In this document: piece after piece, positions 42,248 to 51,523 of the stretch | How the letters are laid out: every line of letters starts with the position of its first letter | How positions within the stretch are numbered: the stretch's first letter is position 1 | The notes under the pieces: generated by a model | What the model was told of the DNA's origin: nothing | Seen by the model: the letters and a program-made list of their open reading frames with translations, nothing else | The model's database searches: none | NCBI GenBank assembly: GCA_900544535.1 | Contig: UQVH01000001.1 | Coordinates: 106,580 to 170,579 of the forward strand | From: an uncultured Bacteroidales bacterium | GTDB taxonomy: Bacteria; Bacteroidota; Bacteroidia; Bacteroidales; Muribaculaceae | Length of the DNA: 64,000 bases | Direction: 5' to 3' | Translations under genes and position numbers: made by a program

Positions 42248-44710
42248 ATGATAAAAAAACTCCTTATATTTCTTCTGTGTCTGCTTCCTTTGGGGCTTTC
42301 GGCCCAGCTCGCCACCGGGACCTGGAAAGTCTACGGAGCATTCGGCCAGCCGAACAAGGTTTTGGAGACACCGCATTTTGTATACTTGCTGACTCAGGGA
42401 TCTCTCCATTCCTACGACAAGGACAATGACGAGAGCCGTACCTACATGCCCGGCGATGATCTGAGCGACCATCAGATAAAGGATATATTTTATAATGAAC
42501 AGGGGCGTTATCTGACCGTCTGCTATATAAACGGCAACATCGATCTGCTGTACGATGACGGCCGCAGGGTCAATCTGCCGGATATACGCGACGCGAATCT
42601 GACAGTGTCCAAGGTGATCAACGACGTGAAGTTTGACGGCGATCTGATCTACGTGGCGACTTCGTTCGGCATCGTGGTTTTCCGTGAGAGCACCGCCGAT
42701 GTCAGGGAGTCGGGTGTCTACGGTGTGAACATTTCTATGATCGGTCTTACTCCCACCCATCTGCTGATCTATCCTACTGAGGGAGAGAGAAAACACCATC
42801 TGCTTTCCATTGAAAAGACCGCACGGCTCCACTCGATAGTTAATTATACCTCAGTGGGTGTATTGCCGGACATTTTTATAGAGATGACACCGGTCGGAGA
42901 CCCTGTTGACGAAAACGGCGTAAGCCATTTTCTCATACGCGACGGCTCGCCGTATCTGGCCAGAATAAATGTGAGATGCGGTGATGCTCCTTTGTTTGAG
43001 AGCGAGTTTGCGGCCAATCAGGTTGTTTCCTGTTTCCGAGTTGGAGATGCAGCCTATTACATCTCGGATGGTAAAATCCATGAAGTCGGTTTTCCTTGGT
43101 ATGACAAGGTTGTGTCTGCTATTCCTGAACCTCTTGCCGGCAATCTCCTTGTCACGGCTTCTGACATCAGTTCCGTTTGGGCGGCAGGCAACGACGGTCT
43201 CGGACATTATAGCCTTGACGGTGAAGGAGGGCTGACTGTGCTGCGCGACAAGTTCCGTCCTTCCGGACTCACGACTTTCTCGGATATTTCCTGCATCTTC
43301 CCATCATCTGACGGCCGCGGATTCTATATTTCCAACCTTGGGATAAGTTCTTTTCGTCCTATCGGCAAAGGCGAGTTCGCAAATACGGTGTTTATCGGTA
43401 ATTTTGTCGGGAATGACGGTGAGATCGAAGATATTCCCGTCACAGGCCCCATGACTATCCGGAACTCTCCGGGGACTTCGTCAGCCTCAAGATATGGCTA
43501 TGACAATATTTTTGCTCCGGCCTTTGTCGTCGAAGATCCTGACGATCATACGATCCGCTACATAGGTTCGGGGCTTGACGGTCTTTTCGTGGTGAAAGAC
43601 GGCGAAGAAATCGCTAAGTTTGACGAGAACAGTACAATCTACAAGGCCGGCAACTGGGCCTGGCGCACAAACGACGCCTGTTTCGATCCGGATGGCAATC
43701 TGATTGTCGCTGTGTTTACCGCTGACCGCAACGCATCGCCGTTGGCCGTGCTTCCGGCAAGTGTGCGCCGTTCGAAAGATTTGCGTTCGATCCGGAAAGA
43801 AGACTGGGTCAGCCTCGATATCGGCGATTTTATCTACATGCGCGACATAGACCTGCTGGTGTGTCGTCGTTCGCCGATGATTTTTATGATTGACGTGCAG
43901 CACGGAGGTGGTTTTGCGGCTCTCCATCACGGCGGCACAGTGGCCGATCCTTCCGATGACCGCCACGTGACTTTCAGCACCATGATAGATCAGGATGGCA
44001 AATCGTTTGCGCCGTCTTTTGCCAAGTGTCTTGTTGAAGACAACCGCGGCCGCGTCTGGTGCGGCACTACATCCGGAATTTTCGAGATAACCAATCCCCT
44101 CGGTGTGTTCTCCTCCGATTTTCATATCAACCGTCTGAAAGTGCCTCGCAACGACGGCACCAATCTTGCCGACTATCTGCTTGAGAGCGAGGAGATCAAC
44201 TGTATGGCAGTCGATGCTGCCAATCGCAAGTGGATCGGGACAAATGACTCAGGTGTCTATCTCGTGAGTGAAAACGGTGATGAGATTATCGCCAATTTCA
44301 ATACCTCAAACTCTCCTCTCTCAACGAATACTATCACGGCTATCTATACCGATCCTAACAGTAATTCTGTGTTCATCGCGACCCTTCATGGCCTCTATGA
44401 ATATTCTTCCACCACCTCTCCCGCAAAACCGGACTATTCGGACGTCTACGCCTATCCCAATCCGGTCGAACCGGGCTATTCGGGCTGGATTACGATAAAA
44501 GGACTCATGGACAATTCGCTTGTCAAGATCATGGATTCGGGAATGCACCTTGTCTATCAGACCCGTTCGCAGGGAGGCTTGGCCGTTTGGGACGGTTGCT
44601 CGCTTACCGGTGCCCGTGTCAAGAGCGGAGTATATTATGTGCTGGCATCGACAGCCGACGATGTGTCTTCCGAAGGCGCTGTCGTGACGAAAATTCTCGT
44701 GATAAACTGA
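42248..44710 (+). CDS. PorZ-like two-propeller protein of the type IX secretion system
   Basis: An 820-residue exported protein with signal peptide (MIKKLLIFLLCLLPLGLSAQ). Most of it is beta-propeller sequence with repeated blade-like stretches (YVATSFGIVVFRES, GRVWCGTTSGIFEIT, RKWIGTNDSGVYLVSE). The C-terminus (DVYAYPNPVEPGYSGWITIKG ... SGVYYVLAS) resembles a type IX sorting-type domain. This plan matches PorZ, which supplies the A-LPS anchor to cargo at the sortase in Porphyromonas gingivalis; other propeller proteins have a similar look, so the name is a probable family rather than a proven role. Probably co-transcribed with rdgB. Confidence 0.65.
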   Translation: MIKKLLIFLLCLLPLGLSAQLATGTWKVYGAFGQPNKVLETPHFVYLLTQGSLHSYDKDNDESRTYMPGDDLSDHQIKDIFYNEQGRYLTVCYINGNIDLLYDDGRRVNLPDIRDANLTVSKVINDVKFDGDLIYVATSFGIVVFRESTADVRESGVYGVNISMIGLTPTHLLIYPTEGERKHHLLSIEKTARLHSIVNYTSVGVLPDIFIEMTPVGDPVDENGVSHFLIRDGSPYLARINVRCGDAPLFESEFAANQVVSCFRVGDAAYYISDGKIHEVGFPWYDKVVSAIPEPLAGNLLVTASDISSVWAAGNDGLGHYSLDGEGGLTVLRDKFRPSGLTTFSDISCIFPSSDGRGFYISNLGISSFRPIGKGEFANTVFIGNFVGNDGEIEDIPVTGPMTIRNSPGTSSASRYGYDNIFAPAFVVEDPDDHTIRYIGSGLDGLFVVKDGEEIAKFDENSTIYKAGNWAWRTNDACFDPDGNLIVAVFTADRNASPLAVLPASVRRSKDLRSIRKEDWVSLDIGDFIYMRDIDLLVCRRSPMIFMIDVQHGGGFAALHHGGTVADPSDDRHVTFSTMIDQDGKSFAPSFAKCLVEDNRGRVWCGTTSGIFEITNPLGVFSSDFHINRLKVPRNDGTNLADYLLESEEINCMAVDAANRKWIGTNDSGVYLVSENGDEIIANFNTSNSPLSTNTITAIYTDPNSNSVFIATLHGLYEYSSTTSPAKPDYSDVYAYPNPVEPGYSGWITIKGLMDNSLVKIMDSGMHLVYQTRSQGGLAVWDGCSLTGARVKSGVYYVLASTADDVSSEGAVVTKILVIN

Positions 44711-44781
44711 CGTGACCGTCTAAATGAAAGTTATCCCGCATCCGGGTAGAACAAGAAGCTTATTAACGACGTTTTCTTAAC

Positions 44782-45306
44782 ATGGAAACTCTGAAATATA
44801 AAGATGATACTGACCGCAGTTACGGTGCGACCGGAATGGCCATCGGACTGGTGATTTTTGACGGTGAGGACATGCTCGCCTCAATTAATATCGACAGCGA
44901 TCCAAATGAGATGGTCGCCATGTCGCCTGATTTCTATTTCGCCGGAAATCCCGGAGTCTCGGCAAAAACGGCATGGAACCAGATGCTTAAAAACTACAAT
45001 CTCGGCATCGCGATGCTGATGTCGAATCTTCTATGCCGTCATCTCGTCTCCGCCCGTAAGGCACTTCCACCCGCGCTCCGCGACTGCCTCCACGAGATTG
45101 CCGTCGAAGAAGGCCGTCAGGCATGTTCGCTTGAAAACGACGAGATCGACCGCCTCTTTGAGAAAAACATCAGCTATCTGACTAAAGTGTTCTCTCACAG
45201 AGGAGTCCAGTCCGTCGCCCACGACTTTGCCGCCGAACTGCTTGCCCGGCGCTCGCTTTCGCGTCTTGATGTGCTCGAACAGCTTGAAGCCCTCAGAGTG
45301 CTGTGA
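44782..45306 (+). CDS. Conserved protein of unknown function
   Basis: A 174-residue soluble protein without signal or membrane segment. An N-terminal alpha/beta part (GLVIFDGEDMLASINIDS) is followed by helices (LLCRHLVSARKALPPALRDCLHEIAVEEGRQACSLENDEIDRLF). It looks like a conserved Bacteroidales protein; I recognise no domain. It lies 71 bases after the PorZ-like gene and 57 bases before manA. The intact length and strong codon use support it as real. Confidence 0.75.
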   Translation: METLKYKDDTDRSYGATGMAIGLVIFDGEDMLASINIDSDPNEMVAMSPDFYFAGNPGVSAKTAWNQMLKNYNLGIAMLMSNLLCRHLVSARKALPPALRDCLHEIAVEEGRQACSLENDEIDRLFEKNISYLTKVFSHRGVQSVAHDFAAELLARRSLSRLDVLEQLEALRVL

Positions 45307-45363
45307 TATCACATCCGCTTAACTTTCCACCATCATTCTAATTCATCACTTAACGCTTCAATA

Positions 45364-46332
45364 ATGCTCGACAGACCAATTCATTTCGCGCCCTATCTCA
45401 AATCCGTGATATGGGGAGGGGAACGCATAGCCCCTTACAAAGGCATTCTTACCGATCAGAGTTCAATCGGTGAAAGCTGGGAACTCTCCGCTGTGCCGGG
45501 GCATGTTTCCGTTGTTGACCGCGGACCGTTTGCCGGAAAATCGCTGACTGATCTTATCGCCGGTTATAAGGAAGATCTTGTGGGGCAGGAGATCTACCGC
45601 CGTTTCGGGACTGCTTTTCCGCTTCTCATAAAGTTTATTGATGCCAGAGCCGACCTATCGGTTCAGGTTCATCCTGACGATGAGCTGGCGGCCAGGCGTC
45701 ATCATTGCCCCGGCAAAACCGAGATGTGGCACGTCATAGAAACTGCTCCGGACGCTAAGATCTATGTCGGACTTAAAGACCGGCTTACTCCGGATGACTA
45801 TGAGCGCCGTGTGGCCGACAATACGATAATGGACGTTATCGACGCATACGCCTCCCGGCCCGGCGACACATTCTTCCTGCCTGCCGGACGCATCCATGCC
45901 ATCGGTGCGGGCAACCTTCTTGCCGAGATTCAGGAGACGAGCGATATAACTTACCGTATCTATGACTACGACCGCCGCGACAAGGACGGAAAACCCCGCG
46001 AACTTCACACGGCCGAGGCCCGCGACGCCATCGACTATACCGTCTACCCCGATTATAAGTCACATCCGTCGGACTCGCTGCTTGCTGACTGTCAGCATTT
46101 CGTCACCCGCAAATTCACTCCTGCGGATGGAGAGGAAGTGAAGATTCCGCGTGACCGCGAATCGTTTACGGTTGTCATCTGCCTCGAAGGCGAAGCCACT
46201 CTCTCATGGACGGCTTCCGACGGCGCTCGCGGCACACAGAAGATTGTGCGCGGTGAGACATGGCTTTTCCCCGCCGTACTCAAGGATCTCGCTGCTTCCG
46301 GCCCTGCTGAAATTCTTTCAGTTCAGGCCTGA
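45364..46332 (+). CDS. manA: Class I mannose-6-phosphate isomerase
   Basis: A 322-residue zinc enzyme interconverting mannose-6-phosphate and fructose-6-phosphate, feeding mannose into glycolysis or GDP-mannose synthesis. Zinc ligands are visible as Q101 and H103 in QVHPDDE, E120 in KTEMWHVI, and H178 in GRIHAIGAG; the catalytic arginine region (DYDRRDKDGKPRELH) follows. Length matches the short Bacteroidota form. It ends just before the terminator at 46368-46412. Confidence 0.95.
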   Translation: MLDRPIHFAPYLKSVIWGGERIAPYKGILTDQSSIGESWELSAVPGHVSVVDRGPFAGKSLTDLIAGYKEDLVGQEIYRRFGTAFPLLIKFIDARADLSVQVHPDDELAARRHHCPGKTEMWHVIETAPDAKIYVGLKDRLTPDDYERRVADNTIMDVIDAYASRPGDTFFLPAGRIHAIGAGNLLAEIQETSDITYRIYDYDRRDKDGKPRELHTAEARDAIDYTVYPDYKSHPSDSLLADCQHFVTRKFTPADGEEVKIPRDRESFTVVICLEGEATLSWTASDGARGTQKIVRGETWLFPAVLKDLAASGPAEILSVQA

Positions 46333-46367
46333 GATTGCCTGACCGGTAAAAAAACGACGCATAAATA

Positions 46368-46412
46368 ACAGCGTCCGCCCGAAGGAGTTTGTTCCCTGTG
46401 GGCGGACGCTGT
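46368..46412. terminator. Bidirectional terminator between manA and the lipoprotein gene
   Basis: Perfect 13-bp inverted repeat, ACAGCGTCCGCCC at 46368-46380 and its complement at 46400-46412, loop of 19, followed by CTGTTTGTGTT on the plus strand. It lies between convergent genes. Confidence 0.75.
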
Positions 46413-46435
46413 CTGTTTGTGTTATGGCTTTATCT

Positions 46436-47365
46436 TCAATTCTGGTTGGAAGTCTGATAAAGGAGATAGCGCAGTGAAGCGGTGACGTCATACTTGTCAT
46501 TGTCGCCGAGGTTGCACTTGAAGCGGATGGAGGCGCCGCGTTCAAGGTCGGCTACAACTGAAAGGTTGGTCATGTCAAGTCCTTCGGCAGGCTTGTCTCC
46601 GGAAGTTGCGGTATAGACTCCGAGCGGTGTGTCAGATCCGGCCGAGATTGAGTAGCCGTTGCTGGTGAAGGTGAAGGGGATGTCCTTGACCATGAATGTC
46701 AGAGGATTCATGTTCTCGGAATATTTGCCGTTATAGACCTGAAGAGTAGCTGTCTGCTTCTGCTGGTCGAGGAGTACGACATAATAGGTGTCCGCCTGGG
46801 CGGTAGCGTTGCCGGCAGTGGAATAGACTTTCTGGTCAATGAGGTTAGTGGCGGTTATCGGGCCGAGGTAGGCGTTGCGGTTGGCATAGGTGGTCACTTC
46901 ATAGCGGGGCTCGTTGTTGATGTCGAGTTGGTAGCGTATATAGTAAACAGAACCAAGAGCCTGGCTACGGGGGGTGAAGCGTAGATCAAACCGGTCGAAT
47001 ACGTAGGCTGAGGCTCCGGCGTTTTCGGGTGTGATGCTGCGGCCTGTGGTTACGATAAAGCCGTCGCTGGCGTCCTGCTTGTAGGGCATCGTGGGGAATT
47101 TGAACGAAAGAGCCGAGGCGCCCTGGCTGAAAATTGCGTTTGAGAGCGTTATATCGACAGTACCTTTGCTGAGATTGTACTGAAGATTGTAGGAGGGAGC
47201 GGCCGCGATGAATGAGCTGCCGGTCTGGAGATCTATCACGCGGTTGAAGCAATCGCTGCCGCCGTAGTTGTAGGTCCAGCGCTGGTCGTCGCTTGAGCTT
47301 CCCAGACAGGAAGTCATGGCGAGTGTGCTTACTAATAGTGCTGTTGAAAGAAAAGATTTCTTCAT
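46436..47365 (-). CDS. Exported lipoprotein of unknown function
   Basis: A 309-residue protein with a lipoprotein signal (MKKSFLSTALLVSTLAMTSC, cysteine 20). The body is beta-rich with alternating polar and aromatic residues (RFDLRFTPRSQALGSVYYIRYQLDI), consistent with a beta-sandwich on the outer membrane surface. No domain is recognised. It lies downstream of the TonB-dependent receptor gene in the same direction after 168 bases, so a receptor-lipoprotein pair, as in heme or cobalamin uptake, is possible. Confidence 0.75.
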   Translation of the reverse strand: MKKSFLSTALLVSTLAMTSCLGSSSDDQRWTYNYGGSDCFNRVIDLQTGSSFIAAAPSYNLQYNLSKGTVDITLSNAIFSQGASALSFKFPTMPYKQDASDGFIVTTGRSITPENAGASAYVFDRFDLRFTPRSQALGSVYYIRYQLDINNEPRYEVTTYANRNAYLGPITATNLIDQKVYSTAGNATAQADTYYVVLLDQQKQTATLQVYNGKYSENMNPLTFMVKDIPFTFTSNGYSISAGSDTPLGVYTATSGDKPAEGLDMTNLSVVADLERGASIRFKCNLGDNDKYDVTASLRYLLYQTSNQN

Positions 47366-47533
47366 AATGGTTTTAGGTTGGCTGATATTGGGTTGTTTTA
47401 TTGTAAAATCGAGTGGTTGAACTCTATGTATATCTTAACGTATATTTTAACGCTTCCGGGAACCCGTTATTGTTGTGGCGGAGATTCGCTTTAGTTAAAA
47501 AAATCCAACGCTTTGTAAAATCAGGGTGCCTTT

Positions 47534-49786
47534 TCAGAGCGAGGGGAAATCGAGTCGCAGAGTAAGGCCGCCGCGTGCCGGGAGTCCGCGCTGGAAGAAG
47601 TTGTTTGACATCGACTCGAAACGGAACACGTTGAACTTCCGGTCGCCCAAGTTCTTGCCCCAGACTTCAAATGATCCCGCAGGGAATTTAAAGCGCAGGG
47701 TTGAGCCGAATTCCGTGTAGAAGGGCTGGTGCCATTGGTTGGCCTCGTCCCAGTAGATCGAGCCTGTGCCGCGCATGTCGGCCGTGAGGCTTACGGCGTT
47801 GAGCCATTTCAGCGGCAGGGGCTGGCGGTAGCTTGCGGCAAGGAAGAGCGTGTTGGACGGTGCGTAGGGCACGCGCTTGCCTTTGAAATCATTGATCCCG
47901 TCGGAGAAGCGGCGGAAGGTGGCGCGGGTATAGCCGTAGGCAAGGTTGAAGTTCCAGCGGTCGGTGGGGCGGTAGTTCAGCGTGAATTCTCCCCCCAGGC
48001 TGCGGGTGCGGCCTGCGTTGGCCATGATGCGTCCGGTGGTGGTGCCGTCGGGGAACATGGTGAGCTGCTGGTCGCGGCATTCGATCAGGAAGAGAGCGAA
48101 CGATGAGTAAACACGGTTGCGGTCCACGCTGAAATGTCCTCCGAGTTCGTAGTTCCAGGAGATCTCAGGCTTGTATTTGACCATTTTGGCCACGTCGTAT
48201 TCAACCGGACGGCCCAGTTCCTCCATCAGGCGCTGCTGGAGAAAGTCGGAAAACATCTGAGTGTTGAAACCGCCTGATTTGTAACCTTTGGCCACGGATA
48301 AGAACAGCGCCGAGTGCGGAAGATTGTAGGTGACGCTGAATTTCGGAAGAAACTGAGTGAAATGCTGCGACAGACGGTCGCGGTTGTCGATGTGGATCTC
48401 CTGTGTGCGCAGGGGGACCTGTCCGCGCCACATTGTTGCCGAGGCATCGGCATAGCTGTGGTAGCGCAGGGCGGTGTGCTCGTAGTCGAAGCGCAGACCG
48501 ACGGCAAACGACAGGTTGTCGATGTCGTAGGAGCTCTGGTGATAGAAGGCTATGCCTTTCGTCGGGTTGCGGAAATCGGAACCCAACAGCAGTTCGGGCT
48601 GATCCCATCCCAGACGCATTCCGGGGGGCAGCATGGAGTTTACGTTGTCGAGTATCAGTCTGTTGATGCCGTCCTCCTTGAAGGTGACGGGCGCGGAGAT
48701 GTCGGCGTACTTGTAAAAACCGAATATGCCGCCGAGCCAGCCGTAGTTGCCTTTGGTGCCGCGGATGATGATGTCCTGGGTGACATTGCGGTCATGCTGT
48801 TTTTGGGTCAGTGTGAAGTAGCTTTCGGGCAGGAAGTCCTGGTCGAGGGTCATGTTGTCGGAAAGATACTGAAATCCCGTGATGGAGGCGAGGGTGAACG
48901 ATGGTGTGGTCCAGGTGACAGTCAGGCCGTCGGTGAAAGTGGTGCGGCGGTAGAAACTCGGATCGTTATAGTCGATGCGGCCGGTCTCGGCTGAGGCATA
49001 GGGATAGCCGTGCTGGTGGGCGTGGCCGTAGGAGGCCACGTTTTCTATGCTCAGCGCGTCCGACGGACGGAATATAGTGCGCCAGCGCAGCGACTCGCTG
49101 TGTTCGCGGTCGGCGCGCGATCCGTCATGGCTGTTCCTGAAATATCCGTTGCGCCGGTTGCCGTAAGCGCTCAGCGACGAGGCCCATTTCGGGGAGAAGC
49201 GGCGGTAGTAGGAGAGGCCGAGGCGGTAGTTGCCGTGGGTGGCTGCTCCGGCAAGGACACGCAGACCCTGATAGTACATCGGGGAGAGTGTGTAGATGTT
49301 GATGAGTCCGGCGATGGTGTTGCGCCCGAAGAGGGTTGACTGCGGGCCGCGCAGGACCTCGATGCGCTGGATGTCGGGCGAGTCGAAGTCGTAGGCGTCC
49401 TTGTTGAGATAGGGGACGTTGTCGACGTTGAGACCTACGGCCGGCTGGTCGATGCGTGCCCCGATGCCGCGGACGTAGATCGACGACGTCATGCGTGAGC
49501 CGTAGTCGGGCATGAAGAAGTTGGGAGCGAGTTCCGAAACACCTTTCATCCCCGCTATGTCAAAGCGTTCGAGCTCGCTCTGCCGCAGTGTGGTGACGGT
49601 GACAGGCTGGCGCAGCAGCGAGCGGGCCTGCTTGATGGAGGTGACATTGACCTCTCCGATATTCAGAGTGTCGGGACCCTCTTTCAGGCGGTCCGGGGTT
49701 ATACCGTCCGGAGCCGATTCGGCCGATGCGTATGACAGACCGAGGATGCAGGAAAGAGTCAGGAATGCGGGCAGGCGTAGTGACAT
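47534..49786 (-). CDS. TonB-dependent outer-membrane receptor (not SusC type)
   Basis: A 750-residue receptor with signal peptide (MSLRLPAFLTLSCILGLSYASA), plug domain (VTSIKQARSLLRQPVTVTTL ... IYVRGIGARIDQPAVG, RIEVLRGPQSTLFGRNTIAG) and a 22-stranded barrel ending in a phenylalanine-containing C-terminus typical of outer-membrane proteins. There is no N-terminal carboxypeptidase-like domain and no SusD partner, so it is the siderophore/vitamin/iron-complex type rather than a glycan importer. Substrate unknown. I use the ATG at 49786, which opens the signal peptide. Confidence 0.9.
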   Translation of the reverse strand: MSLRLPAFLTLSCILGLSYASAESAPDGITPDRLKEGPDTLNIGEVNVTSIKQARSLLRQPVTVTTLRQSELERFDIAGMKGVSELAPNFFMPDYGSRMTSSIYVRGIGARIDQPAVGLNVDNVPYLNKDAYDFDSPDIQRIEVLRGPQSTLFGRNTIAGLINIYTLSPMYYQGLRVLAGAATHGNYRLGLSYYRRFSPKWASSLSAYGNRRNGYFRNSHDGSRADREHSESLRWRTIFRPSDALSIENVASYGHAHQHGYPYASAETGRIDYNDPSFYRRTTFTDGLTVTWTTPSFTLASITGFQYLSDNMTLDQDFLPESYFTLTQKQHDRNVTQDIIIRGTKGNYGWLGGIFGFYKYADISAPVTFKEDGINRLILDNVNSMLPPGMRLGWDQPELLLGSDFRNPTKGIAFYHQSSYDIDNLSFAVGLRFDYEHTALRYHSYADASATMWRGQVPLRTQEIHIDNRDRLSQHFTQFLPKFSVTYNLPHSALFLSVAKGYKSGGFNTQMFSDFLQQRLMEELGRPVEYDVAKMVKYKPEISWNYELGGHFSVDRNRVYSSFALFLIECRDQQLTMFPDGTTTGRIMANAGRTRSLGGEFTLNYRPTDRWNFNLAYGYTRATFRRFSDGINDFKGKRVPYAPSNTLFLAASYRQPLPLKWLNAVSLTADMRGTGSIYWDEANQWHQPFYTEFGSTLRFKFPAGSFEVWGKNLGDRKFNVFRFESMSNNFFQRGLPARGGLTLRLDFPSL

Positions 49787-49910
49787 ATATATAGGAGCGT
49801 ATTGTCTGATTGGTTTTATAATCGTTGTCAGATTGTTCTGATAGCCGTTGCAAGCCTGTCGGTCCGCAGCGGACCTCGGATTGCTCACAGGCTAAGAAAG
49901 TGCAAAGTTA
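49787..49910 (-). promoter_or_regulatory. Structured leader and -7 box upstream of the TonB receptor
   Basis: TAACTTTG at 49910-49903 is the likely -7 box. The leader of about 110 bases contains an inner perfect stem GGTCCGC / GCGGACC at 49861-49875 inside an outer CCTGT / ACAGG pair, then a stretch with two related segments (AATCTGACAA, AATCAGACAA). I recognise no known riboswitch consensus. Confidence 0.5.
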
Positions 49911-50005
49911 ACAATAATTATCAAACGCTCCTATCAATAGACGGAATTAGAGTAGAAGAGTGAGAGGAAGAGGAGGAGAGAGGAGAGGGGTATTTGGCAA
50001 GGGGA

Positions 50006-51409
50006 TTATCTGGCGAGGGAGTTGAGGTAGGTTTCGATGTTGGTGTAGGGGGCGTGGAGGGTGGTGGCGGAGGCGTCGGATGGGTCGAGGGGATTGAGGC
50101 CGTTGGCCTCTTCCCAGGCGTCGGGGATGCCGTCGCCGTCGGTGTCGGGCTGCGGGGCGGCGCTGCGGAGTGTGGGCCAGCCGCCGACCTGCGAGGGAGT
50201 GTCGATGATGCCGTTGCGGCCGTTTTCACCGAGACCGAGGCTGACCTGCCGCAGAATGTCGCTGTCATAACTGTCGCGCGCGAAACTGCATCCAACGTCG
50301 GCGAGTACTCGCTTGTAAGCCTCCTCCGGAGAGTCTTCGTCAATCATCATGTAGGGAAAGGGACTTGTGACAAGACAGGAGCGCGAGGCGCTTCCCGGAA
50401 GCGGGATGGCGGCGGGGCTGATGCCTGATTCCGGCGGTGCACTGCGGCGGTGACGCATGTAGGGGCGGCCTTCGCGGTCAGTGACGGCGAGAGAGTTTTT
50501 GGCCGTCGCGGCGCTGTCGCCCTCCATGATGTTGCCGGCGAGATAGTAACGGCCCGTGGCGTCGTCGGAGACATCGAGCAGGCGGTGGTGTTCGGATGCG
50601 GGACCGGGTTTATAGTAATTGGCCACCATATTGATTTCGCCGTGATGACCTCCGCCGTAGGCCGTCTTGAACCCCCAGTTGTAGACCACGTTGTTGCGGA
50701 AGTCGACCCACTTGGTTCCGTCGACCGATGAGAAGCGCGGATTGCGGCTGGCGTGGTTGGCGAGAAGGTTGTGGTGGAAGGTGGCCTTGTAGCCGCCCCA
50801 GATGCCTCCGAATCCGTGGCTGCCTTTGGTGTGGACGGAACTGTTGAGGCTGTGGCTGACCAGACACCACTGGACGGTGAGATTTTCGGTCTTGTAGATC
50901 GACAGGCACTCGTCGATGCTCCAGCTGACGGAGCAGTGGTCGAGGATGACGTTGCGCTGGCCGTAGCGTCCGCCGCCGATGCCGTCGCTGTCGTGCTTGT
51001 AGCGGTCGCCGGGACGCACACGGATGTGGCGCACGATGACCTCGGAGGCGTTGATGGACAGGGGGTAGTCCTTGAGGCAGATGCCGTCGGCGGGAGCCGA
51101 CTGTCCGGCTATGGTGATGCTGTCATTGTTGATGCGCAGGGGTGAGAGGAGTTCGATGGTTCCGTCGACGTCGAAGGTCACAATGCGTGCTCCCTCCGCC
51201 TCGACGGCCTCGCGGAGGCTGCCGGGACCGCTGTCGTTGAGATTTGTGACTTTGATCACCCGGCCGCCACGACCGCCGCGTGTATATTTGCCGTAGCCTT
51301 CGGCGCCGGGAAAGGCGAGGGGCCGGACTTCGGTTGCCGAGAGGGTGAAGAGTGTGAGGAAGGCCGTGAACATGGAGAGGCATCCACGAAGCATTGTCTG
51401 TTGTCTCAT
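50006..51409 (-). CDS. Pectate lyase-like polysaccharide lyase (PL1 family)
   Basis: A 467-residue secreted lyase. After a signal peptide (to about residue 26) the sequence reads AFPGAEGYGKYTRGGRGGRVIKVTNLND, typical of PL1 pectate lyases, followed by right-handed beta-helix repeats and NVILDHCSVSWSIDECLSIY with the catalytic/calcium region, then NHASRNPRFSSVDGTKWVDFRNNVVYNWG. The C-terminus carries an aspartate-rich calcium motif (DTDGDGIPDAWEE), often seen in these enzymes. It is 114 bases downstream of susD. Expected to cut polygalacturonate. Confidence 0.9.
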   Translation of the reverse strand: MRQQTMLRGCLSMFTAFLTLFTLSATEVRPLAFPGAEGYGKYTRGGRGGRVIKVTNLNDSGPGSLREAVEAEGARIVTFDVDGTIELLSPLRINNDSITIAGQSAPADGICLKDYPLSINASEVIVRHIRVRPGDRYKHDSDGIGGGRYGQRNVILDHCSVSWSIDECLSIYKTENLTVQWCLVSHSLNSSVHTKGSHGFGGIWGGYKATFHHNLLANHASRNPRFSSVDGTKWVDFRNNVVYNWGFKTAYGGGHHGEINMVANYYKPGPASEHHRLLDVSDDATGRYYLAGNIMEGDSAATAKNSLAVTDREGRPYMRHRRSAPPESGISPAAIPLPGSASRSCLVTSPFPYMMIDEDSPEEAYKRVLADVGCSFARDSYDSDILRQVSLGLGENGRNGIIDTPSQVGGWPTLRSAAPQPDTDGDGIPDAWEEANGLNPLDPSDASATTLHAPYTNIETYLNSLAR

Positions 51410-51441
51410 ATTATTGTATAAGTGACTCTAAACGTAAATGT

Positions 51442-51486
51442 CGGACGGCGGATCACGGCGGGATTGCCGCCGGGGTCCGCCGTCCG
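51442..51486 (-). terminator. Attenuating hairpin between susD and the lyase gene
   Basis: Perfect 11-bp stem, CGGACGGCGGA at 51442-51452 with its complement at 51476-51486, containing a smaller GGCGG/CCGCC hairpin. There is no strong T tract on the minus strand, so partial termination that lowers lyase expression relative to SusC/SusD is more likely than a full stop. Confidence 0.5.
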
Positions 51487-51523
51487 GATTAGGGTTTATT
51501 ATTATTTAACGGTTCCGTCGGTA

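Noticed and set aside
49787..49902. Leader of the TonB receptor considered as a cobalamin or TPP riboswitch
   Set aside because: None of the conserved boxes of those classes is visible; only a nested hairpin remains.
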